DNA from: Polyangiaceae bacterium | GTDB lineage: Bacteria; Myxococcota_A; Polyangia; Polyangiales; Polyangiaceae | Length of the DNA stretch: 64,000 nucleotides | Direction of reading: 5' to 3' | Assembly: GCA_013361525.1 (NCBI GenBank) | Contig: JABFXY010000008.1 | Location: 1 to 64,000 of the forward strand | Shown here: positions 53,565 through 62,554 of the stretch, piece after piece | How positions within the stretch are numbered: the first letter of the stretch is position 1 | Layout: the number at the start of each line of letters is the position of its first letter | The notes under the pieces: generated by a model | Seen by the model: the letters and a program-made list of their open reading frames with translations, nothing else | Databases searched by the model: none | Told to the model about the DNA's origin: nothing | Translations under genes and position numbers: made by a program

Positions 53565-55253
53565 TCACGGGCAATCGATGAGATTGCCGTTGATGTCGCG
53601 CATCTTACACGGTGCGTCGGGCGACGTTGTCGCAGGGGGCGGCGGCGGCGCGCTCGGCGCGGTGGTCACGACGCTCGTGGGTGGCGAGGTAGGTTCGGCC
53701 GTCGGCGTGTGTGTCGGCGCAGCCGATGCGGTGGCGGTCGCCGCGGTGCCCGGAAGCCTCCCGGGGAGCGCCGTCTTCGCGCCGCCGGTATCGCTCGGGC
53801 TCGCGCTCGGAGCGGCGGTCGTCGTGGTCGCCGTGTCTTGTTGTGTCGGCACGACCTCGACGTTCGTCGGCAGCGACGTCTCGGTGCCGGTTGCGCTCGC
53901 ATGCGCAGCCGGACCGACGAGCGCCGTCGCCCCCGCCGGCTTGGGTACGCGTGGAGCCGGCCCCGACCGCAACAGGAAGAAACCGGCGCCACCGAGCGCG
54001 AGCACGGCACCGAGGGCGATGCCGATGCCGAGCATCCCGCTCACGCCGCTCTTTTGACGCTTGTCGATCGATACGACGCTCTGCTCGGAGGTCTGCATCA
54101 TCGCGTCCGACCGGTTCTTCTGCGAGAGGCCGAACGTATCCATGCCCATCGAGCTCGGAGTGGGCAGTGAAGGCGGAGGCGGAATCTTCGGATGCGGATC
54201 GAGCAGCTCGGGCGGGAAGCTCCGCTTCGACGGCGGCGCATCGTCGGCCGTCGTCACGCCGCTCATCGCCCCCACACCGCCCGGCCCCGGCGGCCGGCTG
54301 GTGAGCTGAAGGTGCTTCGGGAGCGACCCGATGCTGCGACGCATCTCGCGACGTGCGAGCGCTTCGATCTTCATCTTGGTGCGCGGACCGGCCCACGGGG
54401 TCAGCGCCGCGGCGAACTCGCCGACGGTCTGGTATCGCTCTTCCGCCTTCTTTGCGTACGCGACCGCGATGACTTGCGCGAGCCCGGGCGGGATATCCGG
54501 TCGGAAACCGCGAATGTCCGACGGCGGCTCCATGTTCACCTTGATGGCGAGCTCCGCGAAGGAGTCGGCGGTGAACGGCTGCGTCCGCGTGAGAAGCTCG
54601 TACAGCGTGACGCCGAGCGCGTAGACGTCGGTGCGGTGATCCACCGTCTTGCTCGACTTCATCTGCTCGGGCGACATGTAGAGCCCGGACCCGAGGATGG
54701 CGGTCGTCTTGGTGACCTCGAGCGAGGTCTGCTCGACGACCTTCGAGATGCCGAAGTCGAGGACCTTGATGATCGGTCCCTCCGCATTCTCGACCATGAA
54801 GAGGTTCGCCGGCTTGATGTCGCGATGGACGATGCCGGTCGCGTGGGCCTCCGCGAGCGCGAGGCAGGCTTGCACGATGAAGTTTATCGCCGTCTCGATC
54901 GTGAACGCGCCCTTCGCGCGCAGCTGCCTCGACAGGTCGTCGCCCTGCAGGAACTCCATCACGATGTACGGGCCGTGCGGATGCGACGAGCCGGTGTCGA
55001 ACACGCGGACGATGTGCTCGCTCGCGATCTTCGACGCAGCTTGCGCCTCACGGATGAAGCGCCGGCTCGCCTCCTGCGACACGGTGTACTGCGGCAAGAG
55101 GAACTTGATCGCGACCGGCGTCGCGAGCGTCACGTGGATCGCCTTCACGACGAGGCCCATGCCGCCGATGCCGAGCGTCTCGACGACGCGGTACTTGTCG
55201 AGAACGATCGTCCCCGCAGGGATCGTGAACTCGTTGTCCGGCGCCACGCTCAC
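53565..55253 (-). CDS. Ser/Thr protein kinase with C-terminal membrane helix and extracellular Ser/Thr/Pro tail
   Basis: With the GTG at 55253 the product has 562 residues; a TTG at 55295 overlapping the mazG stop is the other choice. The kinase is canonical: LGIGGMGLVVKA, VAIKFLLPQ, HRDIKPANLFM, LDFGISK, GSGLYMSPEQM and HRTDVYALGVTLYELL. After a juxtamembrane linker of about 100 residues, SGMLGIGIALGAVLALGGAGFFLL forms one membrane helix (about residue 405). The outside portion is a 140-residue Ala/Thr/Pro-rich tail ending with CKMRDINGNLIDC, a short Cys pair. This is a receptor-like kinase; the ligand is unknown. It follows mazG closely on the same strand. Confidence 0.9.
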   Translation of the reverse strand: MSVAPDNEFTIPAGTIVLDKYRVVETLGIGGMGLVVKAIHVTLATPVAIKFLLPQYTVSQEASRRFIREAQAASKIASEHIVRVFDTGSSHPHGPYIVMEFLQGDDLSRQLRAKGAFTIETAINFIVQACLALAEAHATGIVHRDIKPANLFMVENAEGPIIKVLDFGISKVVEQTSLEVTKTTAILGSGLYMSPEQMKSSKTVDHRTDVYALGVTLYELLTRTQPFTADSFAELAIKVNMEPPSDIRGFRPDIPPGLAQVIAVAYAKKAEERYQTVGEFAAALTPWAGPRTKMKIEALARREMRRSIGSLPKHLQLTSRPPGPGGVGAMSGVTTADDAPPSKRSFPPELLDPHPKIPPPPSLPTPSSMGMDTFGLSQKNRSDAMMQTSEQSVVSIDKRQKSGVSGMLGIGIALGAVLALGGAGFFLLRSGPAPRVPKPAGATALVGPAAHASATGTETSLPTNVEVVPTQQDTATTTTAAPSASPSDTGGAKTALPGRLPGTAATATASAAPTHTPTAEPTSPPTSVVTTAPSAPPPPPATTSPDAPCKMRDINGNLIDCP

Positions 55254-55291
55254 CTCGCTGACAATATCAAAATCGGCGGCCGACCGACCTA

Positions 55292-56134
55292 TCAACCCTG
55301 CCGTTTGGCCTCTTCCCAGTAACCGTCCAGCTCCTCCAGCGCGAGTTTTTGGCCCGACCCGGCCTTGGGGAAACCGCCGTGACGTTCGTGGACCCGGCGC
55401 TCGACGTGCTCGAACCGCTTTGAAAACTTGTCGATTGTGCGGCGGAGGGCACCCTCCGCGTCGACGTCGACGTGCCGGGCGAGGTTCACGAGGGCGAACA
55501 ATGCGTCACCGAGCTCGGCCTCCATGGCGTCCTTGTCACCGCGCTCGATGGCCTGATCGAGCTCCGCGATCTCTTCGGTCACCTTCGCGCGTGAACCGGC
55601 CGCGTCGGCCCAGTCGAACCCGACCCGGGCGACCTTCTCGCCGGTTCGCTGCGCGCGAACCAGCGCCGGGAGGCTTCGGGGCACCCCGGAGAGGATCCCC
55701 CCCTTTCCCGCCTTCTTCTTCTCTTCGGCCTTGATGAGCTCCCAGTTCTGGAGGACCTCACCCGAGCCTTCGACTTTCACGTCCGCGAACACGTGCGGAT
55801 GGCGGTGCACGAGCTTGTCGCAAATCGCCTTCACGACGTCGTCGGGCCCGAAAGATCCTTCTTTCCGGCCGAGCTCGGCCTGAAACACGACCTGCAGGAG
55901 CAGATCGCCGAGCTCGGCTCGGAGCTCCTCGCGGTCTCCCTTGTCGATCGCGTCGATCACCTCACACGCCTCCTCGAGGACGTAGCGGCGAAGCGTCTGG
56001 AACGACTGCTCGCGGTCCCACGGGCAGCCATCCTCCGCGAGCAATCGCTGCATCAGCTCCACGAGCCGAGGAAAGCTCGACCCTGTTTGTTCGGGTAGCG
56101 GCACGGCGACGACGGGATCGAAAGGACGAGGCAT
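55292..56134 (-). CDS. mazG: Nucleoside triphosphate pyrophosphohydrolase MazG
   Basis: The 280-residue protein hydrolyses (d)NTPs to monophosphate and pyrophosphate. It carries two MazG domains. The first has CPWDREQSFQTLRRYVLEEACE and ELGDLLLQVVFQAEL; the second has DWADAAGSRAKVTEEIAEL and ELGDALFALVNLARH. The EExxE and ExxD metal-binding helices are intact in both (the long motif here spans residues 38-59). Length matches the E. coli type. The start is the ATG at 56134, divergent from rlmN with about 100 bp between. The kinase gene downstream is on the same strand, touching or close to its stop. Confidence 0.95.
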   Translation of the reverse strand: MPRPFDPVVAVPLPEQTGSSFPRLVELMQRLLAEDGCPWDREQSFQTLRRYVLEEACEVIDAIDKGDREELRAELGDLLLQVVFQAELGRKEGSFGPDDVVKAICDKLVHRHPHVFADVKVEGSGEVLQNWELIKAEEKKKAGKGGILSGVPRSLPALVRAQRTGEKVARVGFDWADAAGSRAKVTEEIAELDQAIERGDKDAMEAELGDALFALVNLARHVDVDAEGALRRTIDKFSKRFEHVERRVHERHGGFPKAGSGQKLALEELDGYWEEAKRQG

Positions 56135-56236
56135 GGCCTCGACTTACCGCGCCGAGCCCCGGCTGTCTCGGACACCGCCGCTTTGCCCTGCGGCGGGCCG
56201 AAATACGGCGTCCAACGTGCTAAGAGACTCGGCCCT

Positions 56237-57472
56237 ATGTCTGCCCGCACGAAAAACGCCGAGCTTCATCCGGTTGCCCGTTTGCCAGGCGACTGGTCCC
56301 CGGTGCTCGCGGCGCGGGGCGAGCGTTCGTTCCGAGCGCTCGAGGTCTTCCGTTGGATCCACAAGCGGGCCGAGCTCGAGCCCGACCAGATGACGACCTT
56401 GCCGAAGTCGTTGCGCACCGACTTGTTCGCGGGCGCCTCTTCGATCGGTCGCGTCGATACGATCCATCGTTCGAGCGACGACACGCGCAAGATGGTCGTG
56501 CGGCTCTCCGACGATGCGCCGATCGAGACGGTGCTCATCCCGCGCGTGTCCGGTCCTGGCTCCGCCGCAGCGATCGCCGCGGCGGAGGAAGACGCCGACG
56601 CTGCCGCAGCAGCCGAGGACGAAGAGGACGGAGACGACGAAGGCTCCTCCCCCGAAGAGGCGGCGCCCATTCGAGTGACCCAATGCATCTCGACGCAGGT
56701 CGGCTGCGCGATGGGCTGCGTGTTCTGCGCGAGCGGCGTCGCGGGGTTGAAGCGGCACCTCGGCGCGGAGGAGATCGTCGGCCAGGTTCTCCTCGCGAAG
56801 CGCGTGCTCGATCCCGGCGAGCAGATTCGAAACGTCGTCTACATGGGAATGGGTGAGCCGCTGCACAACTACGAGTCGACGAAGCGCAGCCTCGAGCTTC
56901 TCACGCACCCCGAAGGCATCGCGCTCTCGCGCCGCCGCATCACCGTCTCGACGTCGGGGCTCATCCCCGAAATCGCTCGTCTCGGCGAAGACTTCGAAGG
57001 GCAGATCGGCCTCGCGATCAGCTTGCATGCAGCCGACGACGAGCACCGCAGCGCACTGATGCCGATCAACAAAAAGTACCCGCTGGTCGAGCTCATGCGT
57101 GCGCTGCGCGACTACCCACTTCCGCGCCGTCGTCGCATCACGATCGAGTACACGCTCGTGCGCGGACAGAACGACGACCCGTCGGAGGCGAGGAAGCTCG
57201 CGAGGCTGCTCGAGGGCCTCCGCGTCAAGATCAACCTCATCCCGATGAATCCAATCGCGTCTTCCGATCTTGGACCCCCGGTGATGGATCGAGTCCTCGC
57301 TTTTCAAGAGGTGCTCACGATGGCTGGGTATTCATGCTTCGTTCGACGTCGACGAGGTGACGACGTCGCTGCTGCATGCGGTCAGCTCGCGCTCCTCGGA
57401 GCGAAGCCGAAGGTTCGAACTCATTTAAGTTTGAAGCCCACCACTGGTCCGTCGAAGCCAGTTCGGGAGTAG
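56237..57472 (+). CDS. rlmN: Dual-specificity 23S rRNA/tRNA adenine-C2 methyltransferase, with acidic insert
   Basis: The radical-SAM enzyme methylates A2503 of 23S rRNA and A37 of certain tRNAs. From the ATG at 56237 it has 411 residues. The radical-SAM cluster is GCAMGCVFC (Cys157, 161, 164), after TQCISTQVGC. VVYMGMGEPLHNY, ITVSTSGLIPEI, LAISLHAADDEHR, RRITIEYTLVRGQND, INLIPMNP and the methyl-carrying Cys in AACGQL are all present. Odd: about 40 residues of Ala/Asp/Glu (around residues 105-146) are inserted between the N-terminal domain and the barrel, lengthening the usual connection. The sigma-54 activator gene starts 10 bp downstream. Confidence 0.95.
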   Translation: MSARTKNAELHPVARLPGDWSPVLAARGERSFRALEVFRWIHKRAELEPDQMTTLPKSLRTDLFAGASSIGRVDTIHRSSDDTRKMVVRLSDDAPIETVLIPRVSGPGSAAAIAAAEEDADAAAAAEDEEDGDDEGSSPEEAAPIRVTQCISTQVGCAMGCVFCASGVAGLKRHLGAEEIVGQVLLAKRVLDPGEQIRNVVYMGMGEPLHNYESTKRSLELLTHPEGIALSRRRITVSTSGLIPEIARLGEDFEGQIGLAISLHAADDEHRSALMPINKKYPLVELMRALRDYPLPRRRRITIEYTLVRGQNDDPSEARKLARLLEGLRVKINLIPMNPIASSDLGPPVMDRVLAFQEVLTMAGYSCFVRRRRGDDVAAACGQLALLGAKPKVRTHLSLKPTTGPSKPVRE

Positions 57473-57482
57473 ACTCTCGCGC

Positions 57483-58859
57483 GTGAAGCCAATCAAAACC
57501 GGCGCGCCGCTTCCCGATCCGCGCGCGACCCGGCCAGAGGGTTTGAGTGTCGAAAGGTCCATGCCGAGGCTCGAGGTTGTCGTCGAGCGCGAGGGCGGGG
57601 CCGCGTGTTCGAAGAGCTCGATCCTCGACGGGGACGTCCTCCGAATCGGGTCCCATCCGTCGAACGAGTTGATCCTCGAGGATCCGCTCGTCTCCCGTCT
57701 TCATTGCCAAATCCGCACGCATCCGAACGGGTGGCGTGTGGTCGACACCGGCTCCTTAAATGGAACGCGCGTCGGTGGTGTGTCCGTGCGCGACGCAGAT
57801 CTCACGTTGCCCGAGTGCCGCATCGAGCTCGGTCACAGCGTCGTCGTCATTCGCGCGCTTCGTCCGGGTCCGGGCGTCGCACAACCCGGCATCGCGCCGT
57901 CGTTCGGCGCGCTCGTCGGAGCATCCGCGATCATGCGCCGCCTCTTCGCACGCATCGAGCGAATCGCACGTGCGGACGGAGACGTCCTCATCGAGGGCGA
58001 GAGCGGCACCGGCAAAGAGCTGATCGCGGCCGAGATCGTGAAGCGCAGCGGTCGCGCGGATCAGCCGTTTTACATCGTCGATTGCGGCTCGCTCGGAAAC
58101 AACGACGCGCAGCACGAGCTCTTCGGTCACACGAAGGGCGCATTCCCTGGTGCCGACAGCTCACGCGTCGGCGCGTTCGAAGCGGCGCAGGGCGGCACCG
58201 TTCTCCTCGACGAGATCGGCGACCTCCCCGTCGACGTCCAACCGAAGCTCCTGCGCGCGCTCGCTGCGCGTGAATACAGGCGCGCCGGCGAGACGCAGAC
58301 ACGCAAGCTCGACGCGCGCGTCATCGCGACGACCAACCGTCGTCTCGAAGACGAGATCAACCAAGGTCGCTTCCGTGAGGATCTCTACTTCCGGCTGAGC
58401 GTGCTGCGCATCGACGTCCCGCCGCTGCGCGAGCACGTCGAAGACATCGAGCTTCTCACGACCGCTTTCTTGGAAGAGCTCGGCGCGAGCGATCGCAACG
58501 AGATGTTCACCAAAGAGGTGCTCGCCGAGCTGAAGCGTCACACCTGGCCGGGCAACGTTCGCGAGCTGCGCAACTACGTCGAGCGGTTCGTCGTGGCGGA
58601 TGATCGCGGCTTCGGGCGCGAAGAGCCCTCGAGCGATCGCCCCGTCGATCCGACCATCGCCGACGTCGATCTGTCGAAGACGTTCCGCGAATCGAAGGAC
58701 AACGTCATCGCCGACTTCGAGAAGCGGTATTTGCGAGCGCTCCTGTCGTGGGCGCAGGGCAACGTGAGCAAGGCCGCCCGCAAGGCGAACCTCGATCGGA
58801 TGTACCTGCACCGTCTCCTGCAGCGCCACGGCATCCGCCGCGCGGCGCCGCTCGACTGA
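57483..58859 (+). CDS. FHA-domain sigma-54 activator (bEBP) with GAFPGA motif
   Basis: The 458-residue protein has an FHA domain (about 50-105: LRIGSHPSNELILEDPLVSR, VDTGSLNGTRVGG), an AAA+ domain with Walker A GESGTGKE (172-179) and Walker B TVLLDEIG (Asp243, Glu244), the arginine-finger region FREDLYFRLSVL, WPGNVRELRN, and a C-terminal Fis-type helix-turn-helix (VSKAARKANLDRMYLHRLL). FHA replaces the usual receiver, so phosphothreonine from one of the kinases is the likely input. The sigma-54-contacting loop reads GAFPGA (219-224) instead of GAFTGA. The loss of the Thr is known to weaken or abolish contact with sigma-54 in other activators. It follows rlmN after 10 bp. Confidence 0.92.
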   Translation: MKPIKTGAPLPDPRATRPEGLSVERSMPRLEVVVEREGGAACSKSSILDGDVLRIGSHPSNELILEDPLVSRLHCQIRTHPNGWRVVDTGSLNGTRVGGVSVRDADLTLPECRIELGHSVVVIRALRPGPGVAQPGIAPSFGALVGASAIMRRLFARIERIARADGDVLIEGESGTGKELIAAEIVKRSGRADQPFYIVDCGSLGNNDAQHELFGHTKGAFPGADSSRVGAFEAAQGGTVLLDEIGDLPVDVQPKLLRALAAREYRRAGETQTRKLDARVIATTNRRLEDEINQGRFREDLYFRLSVLRIDVPPLREHVEDIELLTTAFLEELGASDRNEMFTKEVLAELKRHTWPGNVRELRNYVERFVVADDRGFGREEPSSDRPVDPTIADVDLSKTFRESKDNVIADFEKRYLRALLSWAQGNVSKAARKANLDRMYLHRLLQRHGIRRAAPLD

Positions 58860-58888
58860 CGTCTAGCAGCCAAAACAGAAGAACGAGC

Positions 58889-58916
58889 GAAGGGCGTGCC
58901 TCGCGGCGCGCCCTTC
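58889..58916. terminator. 12-bp hairpin between convergent genes
   Basis: GAAGGGCGTGCC and GGCGCGCCCTTC form a 12-bp stem (one G-U) with tetraloop TCGC, 29 bp after the activator stop and 32 bp beyond the kinase stop on the other strand. It probably works as a bidirectional terminator, although no T-tract follows. Confidence 0.6.
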
Positions 58917-58948
58917 CGTGGAGCGGGGCCGTCTCTTCGAGCGAGCCT

Positions 58949-60745
58949 CTAGCGCTGCTGTTTCCTGCGCCGTGAGGAGTCGCTCGCGGCTTGCGGGGCT
59001 TCGCTGTTGTGGCGGCGACCCGACGACGCGGTCTCGCGCTCGGCGGCTTCGAGATACTCCGCCGCGTCTTTTTGATGGCCTTGCGCGCCTGCCACGCGGG
59101 ACAGCGTCAACCAGATGCGCGCGCGCTCGTTGCCGTTGCGAGAGAGAGCGAGCGCATCTTTCAGCGCGCGCGTCGAGCTCGTGTATTCGCCGCGCTCGAG
59201 GTACGCCTCGCCGAGCTTCGCGCTGAAGATGGCGACGACACGGATCGGGTCGTCGAGCTCACCCTTGTCGAGGTCGGCCCGCGCGATATCGATGCCACGT
59301 TTGAGCGCGACGATCGCGCCGTCGGCGTCCTTCTTCTTGAGACGCCCGTGCGCGATCTGTTCGAGAAAGACGAGCGCCGAGCTCGGATCACCGCTCGACT
59401 CGGCTTGCTTGATAGCGTCTTGAATCGAGTGCTCGGCCGTCGCGGAGATCGAGCGCGGCGGAGGTCGGCTCGGCATCTTCTGGCTGACCGGTTCGGCGGC
59501 TTGAGCCGGCGCGGCCGGGCGGGGCTCGGGCCCGAGCCGGTTCACCGCGGGCGCGTCACGCACCGAGATGCGCGCGGTGCCGCGCGGCATCGGCCCGGTG
59601 TCGGCGGGCGTTCGCATCGTCGCCGCATGCGGGTCGACCGGTGGCGCCATCGGGATGCTGTCGCGATCGAGCGTCTCCCCGCACTCGCCGCAGAAGCGAG
59701 CCGCGGGAGGGTTCAAGTTGCCGCAGTACGTGCACGCTCGAAACGACGCGCGCACCCAGGAGCGCCTGTCGCTCGCGCTGCGTTCACCCGTGCGGTGCGC
59801 GACGATCTCGCGGAGGGCGTCCGCGAACTCCGTCGCATTCTGGAAGCGGTTCTTCGGATCCTTCTCGAGCGCGCGCGCCACGACCGCCTCGATGCCGAAG
59901 GTGCTGCGGTCCGGCGCTAGTTCGGCGAGCTTCGGCGGGAGCTTGAACGCGTGGCTCTCGAGCAGCTCGCGCGGCTCCCTCGCGAGGAAAGGTAAGCGGC
60001 CCGAGATCATCTCGAACAACATCACGCCGCACGCGTAGATGTCGGTGCGCTCGTCGGTCTCCTTCGCGGTGGCTTGCTCCGGCGTGATGTACTCCGGCGT
60101 GCCGAACACGCGGCCCGTTTGGGTGCTGATGCCGCTCTTCAGCTTCGCGAGGCCGAAGTCGACGACCTTCACGAGGTCTCCGCCTCCTCGCTGCGGCATC
60201 ACGAACACGTTCCCCGGTTTGAGATCGCGATGCACGACGCCGAGACCGTGTGCCTCTTCGAGCGCGCTGAGCATCTGCAGCGTCATGTCGAGCACGCGCG
60301 TGATCGGCTGGAGTGGCTCCGTGTGGAGGATGGCTTCGAGGTCTTGCCCCGTCAGCAGCTCCATCACGAAGTAGGGCCGTCCCTCCGGCGTCTGGCCGAA
60401 GTCGTAAACCCTCACGCAATTCGGATGGTTGAGCGCGCTCGCCGCACGCGCTTCATTTTTGAATCGTTCGACCATTTCGGCGTTGGACACGAGCGTCGGG
60501 CTCATGACCTTCACCGCGACCTGGCGGCCGAGCGTCGATTGCTCCGCGCGATACACGCGCCCCATCGACCCCTCGGCGATCGGCTCGACGATGCGGTATC
60601 CGCCCGAGAGCGAGCGGCCTACCAGCGGATCGGTCGAAGCTTCTTCGGCCCGGACCTGACCCATCGGAAACCCGCACTCCGAGCAGTACGCGTCGGACGG
60701 CTTCCCTCGGTTGCCACAGGAAGGGCACTCCATCGCGTGACTCAT
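58949..60745 (-). CDS. Ser/Thr protein kinase with two zinc ribbons and C-terminal TPR region
   Basis: With the ATG at 60745 (MSHAMECPSCGN) the product has 598 residues. A zinc ribbon opens the protein (CPSCG...YCSECG). The kinase has IAEGSMGRVYRA, VAVKVMSP, HRDLKPGNVFVM, VDFGLAKL and GTPEYITPEQA; glycine-loop and catalytic residues are all present. A second ribbon lies after the kinase (CTYCGNLNPPAARFCGECG). A Pro/Ala-rich linker leads to about 130 residues of TPR-like helices (AIVALKRGIDIARADLDKGE; GEYTSSTRALKDALALSR). There is no membrane helix. Such kinases probably assemble with partners through the TPRs. An upstream ATG at 60808 is less likely. It faces the activator gene across a shared terminator. 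Confidence 0.92.
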   Translation of the reverse strand: MSHAMECPSCGNRGKPSDAYCSECGFPMGQVRAEEASTDPLVGRSLSGGYRIVEPIAEGSMGRVYRAEQSTLGRQVAVKVMSPTLVSNAEMVERFKNEARAASALNHPNCVRVYDFGQTPEGRPYFVMELLTGQDLEAILHTEPLQPITRVLDMTLQMLSALEEAHGLGVVHRDLKPGNVFVMPQRGGGDLVKVVDFGLAKLKSGISTQTGRVFGTPEYITPEQATAKETDERTDIYACGVMLFEMISGRLPFLAREPRELLESHAFKLPPKLAELAPDRSTFGIEAVVARALEKDPKNRFQNATEFADALREIVAHRTGERSASDRRSWVRASFRACTYCGNLNPPAARFCGECGETLDRDSIPMAPPVDPHAATMRTPADTGPMPRGTARISVRDAPAVNRLGPEPRPAAPAQAAEPVSQKMPSRPPPRSISATAEHSIQDAIKQAESSGDPSSALVFLEQIAHGRLKKKDADGAIVALKRGIDIARADLDKGELDDPIRVVAIFSAKLGEAYLERGEYTSSTRALKDALALSRNGNERARIWLTLSRVAGAQGHQKDAAEYLEAAERETASSGRRHNSEAPQAASDSSRRRKQQR

Positions 60746-61082
60746 CGGCTGCTCGAAGGGGCCTGCATGATGAAGGTCATACGGTGAGGCAAAGTTGGTC
60801 GCTCGCACCTGACGGCGACCTCATGACGTGCATTCTATCGTAGAGGACGGCGCGGCTGTTTAGGCTCGATTAGCGCGATTGGGGGACGCCGTTGTTTCCG
60901 AAACCGTGCCGCACGGGGAGCTCCTCGAGCACGACCCCATTTGGCCGGTGGACCAAAATCACGTGACGCCGGGTACCGCCCGCCCGAACGAGCGGGAAAC
61001 AGGGCGCGAGGGCGCCCGATCCCAGGCGCCGAGGATCGCGCGTGGTACATCCACGCGAATGCTCCGCCGCTCCGAGTCGCCC
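60746..61082. other. Divergent intergenic region, 337 bp
   Basis: Between the zinc-ribbon kinase (leftward) and the GlcD-like gene (rightward). Both promoters should be here, but no clear pair was recognised. Frames exist across most of it on both strands (for instance 60879-61082 continuing into the oxidase gene) and neither looks convincing. The short palindrome GGGCGCGAGGGCGCCC lies near 61009. Confidence 0.4.
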
Positions 61083-62498
61083 ATGCCGAGGCTGTCGCCT
61101 TCCCACGTGGATCGGCTTCGCTCCCGGCTCGAGCACGAGCTCGGACCCTCGAAGGTCATTACGAGCGAGGCCGGGCTGGCGGCCTTCGCCGGAGACGAGT
61201 CGGAGAACGAGCCCGTCCTTCCCGACGTCGCCGTCGAGGCCGAGACGCCCGAGGACGTCCGCATCGCGCTCGCTGTGGCGCTTCAAGAGCGCGCCCCGAT
61301 CACGCCGCGGGCCGGTGGCAGTGGCAAGTCGGGCGGGTGCATCCCGGTCGCCGGAGGCATCGCGCTCGGGACCGGGAAGCTGTCGAAGATCGTCGACATC
61401 GATCATGCCGAGCTCATCGCCGTCGTCGAGCCGGGCGTCGTGCTCGGTGATCTGCACCGTGCGGTCGAAGCCGAAGGGCTGTTCTTCCCGCCCGACGCGA
61501 ACTCGCTCGCGTGGTGCGCGCTCGGCGGCAACATCGCGGAGAACGCCGGTGGCCCGCGCGCTTTCAAATACGGCGTCACCCGCGACTACGTCCTCGGCCT
61601 CGACATCGCGCTGGTCGGCGGCGAGCCAATGTCGGTCGGCCGCAACACGCGCAAAGGCGTGACCGGGTACGACCTCACCGGTCTGCTGGTCGGCAGCGAA
61701 GGCACCCTCGCCGTGACCACGCGCGCGACGCTCCGCCTCGTCCCGAAGCCCGAAGTCGTCGTCACGTTGCTGGCACTCTTTGCGGACGTGCACGCCTGTG
61801 GCCGCGCGGTCGCGGCGATGCTCGAGTCGCGCGTCGTTCCTCGGTGCCTCGAGCTGCTCGATCGCGCGACGCTCGACGCCGTTCGCAATCAAGGCGTCGG
61901 CGTCGATCCCGGAGCCGGCGCGATGCTCATCCTCGAGGTCGACGGCGCGGAGGCGACGACGCTCGTCGAGCAGGAGCGCATCGGCAACGCCTGTATGTCG
62001 GCAGGCGCGCTCGACGTCCTCGTCGCGCAAGATCTGGCGCAGCGCGATCGTCTCTGGTCGGCGCGCCGCGCGCTCTCGCATACGACCCGGGCGATGGCGA
62101 AGCACAAAGTCTCCGAGGACGTCGTCGTCCCCCGCCGTCACATCGGAACGCTTCTCGCCGAGGTCGATCGGATCCGCGAAGCGACCGGCATCAAGATGCT
62201 CACCTACGGTCATGCGGGCGACGGCAACTTGCACGTCAACTATCTCTACGACGACGTGTCTCAGATCCCCGACGTCGAGCGCGGGCTGGAGCAGCTGTTT
62301 CGCAGGGTGGTCGAGCTCGGCGGAACGTTGACCGGCGAGCACGGCATCGGCCTCTCGAAAGCGCGCTTCCTTCCGCTCGAGCAGAGCGAGTCGGTGATCG
62401 ATCTTCAGCAAGGGCTCAAACGCGTCTTCGACCCGAACGGTTTGTTGAACCCCGGCAAGATCTTCCCTCGCCCGGAAGGTGGCCACCGGTCCTGCTGA
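61083..62498 (+). CDS. FAD-linked oxidase, GlcD / D-lactate dehydrogenase-like
   Basis: With the ATG at 61083 (MPRLSPSHVDRLRSRLEHEL) the enzyme has 471 residues; ATG 61059 and longer starts are possible. The FAD-binding PCMH domain has PRAGGSGKSGGCIPVAGGIA, VEPGVVLGDLHRAVEAEGLF, CALGGNIAENAGGPRAFKYG, RKGVTGYDLTGLLVGSEGTL; the cap domain ends YGHAGDGNLHVN and LTGEHGIGLSKARFL and NPGKIFP. It should oxidise a 2-hydroxy acid such as glycolate or D-lactate. No FeS partner (GlcF) is nearby. The ruvC gene starts 57 bp downstream on the same strand. Confidence 0.92.
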   Translation: MPRLSPSHVDRLRSRLEHELGPSKVITSEAGLAAFAGDESENEPVLPDVAVEAETPEDVRIALAVALQERAPITPRAGGSGKSGGCIPVAGGIALGTGKLSKIVDIDHAELIAVVEPGVVLGDLHRAVEAEGLFFPPDANSLAWCALGGNIAENAGGPRAFKYGVTRDYVLGLDIALVGGEPMSVGRNTRKGVTGYDLTGLLVGSEGTLAVTTRATLRLVPKPEVVVTLLALFADVHACGRAVAAMLESRVVPRCLELLDRATLDAVRNQGVGVDPGAGAMLILEVDGAEATTLVEQERIGNACMSAGALDVLVAQDLAQRDRLWSARRALSHTTRAMAKHKVSEDVVVPRRHIGTLLAEVDRIREATGIKMLTYGHAGDGNLHVNYLYDDVSQIPDVERGLEQLFRRVVELGGTLTGEHGIGLSKARFLPLEQSESVIDLQQGLKRVFDPNGLLNPGKIFPRPEGGHRSC

Positions 62499-62554
62499 CG
62501 AACGAAAATATCCCTTCGTACCCGCGATCATTTGAGGATAAGGCTGACGACACG

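Noticed and set aside
60870..62531. 553-residue minus-strand ORF over the GlcD-like gene
   Set aside because: The plus strand has a complete FAD-oxidase with all motifs. The last residues of the minus frame look protein-like but no start or family supports them.
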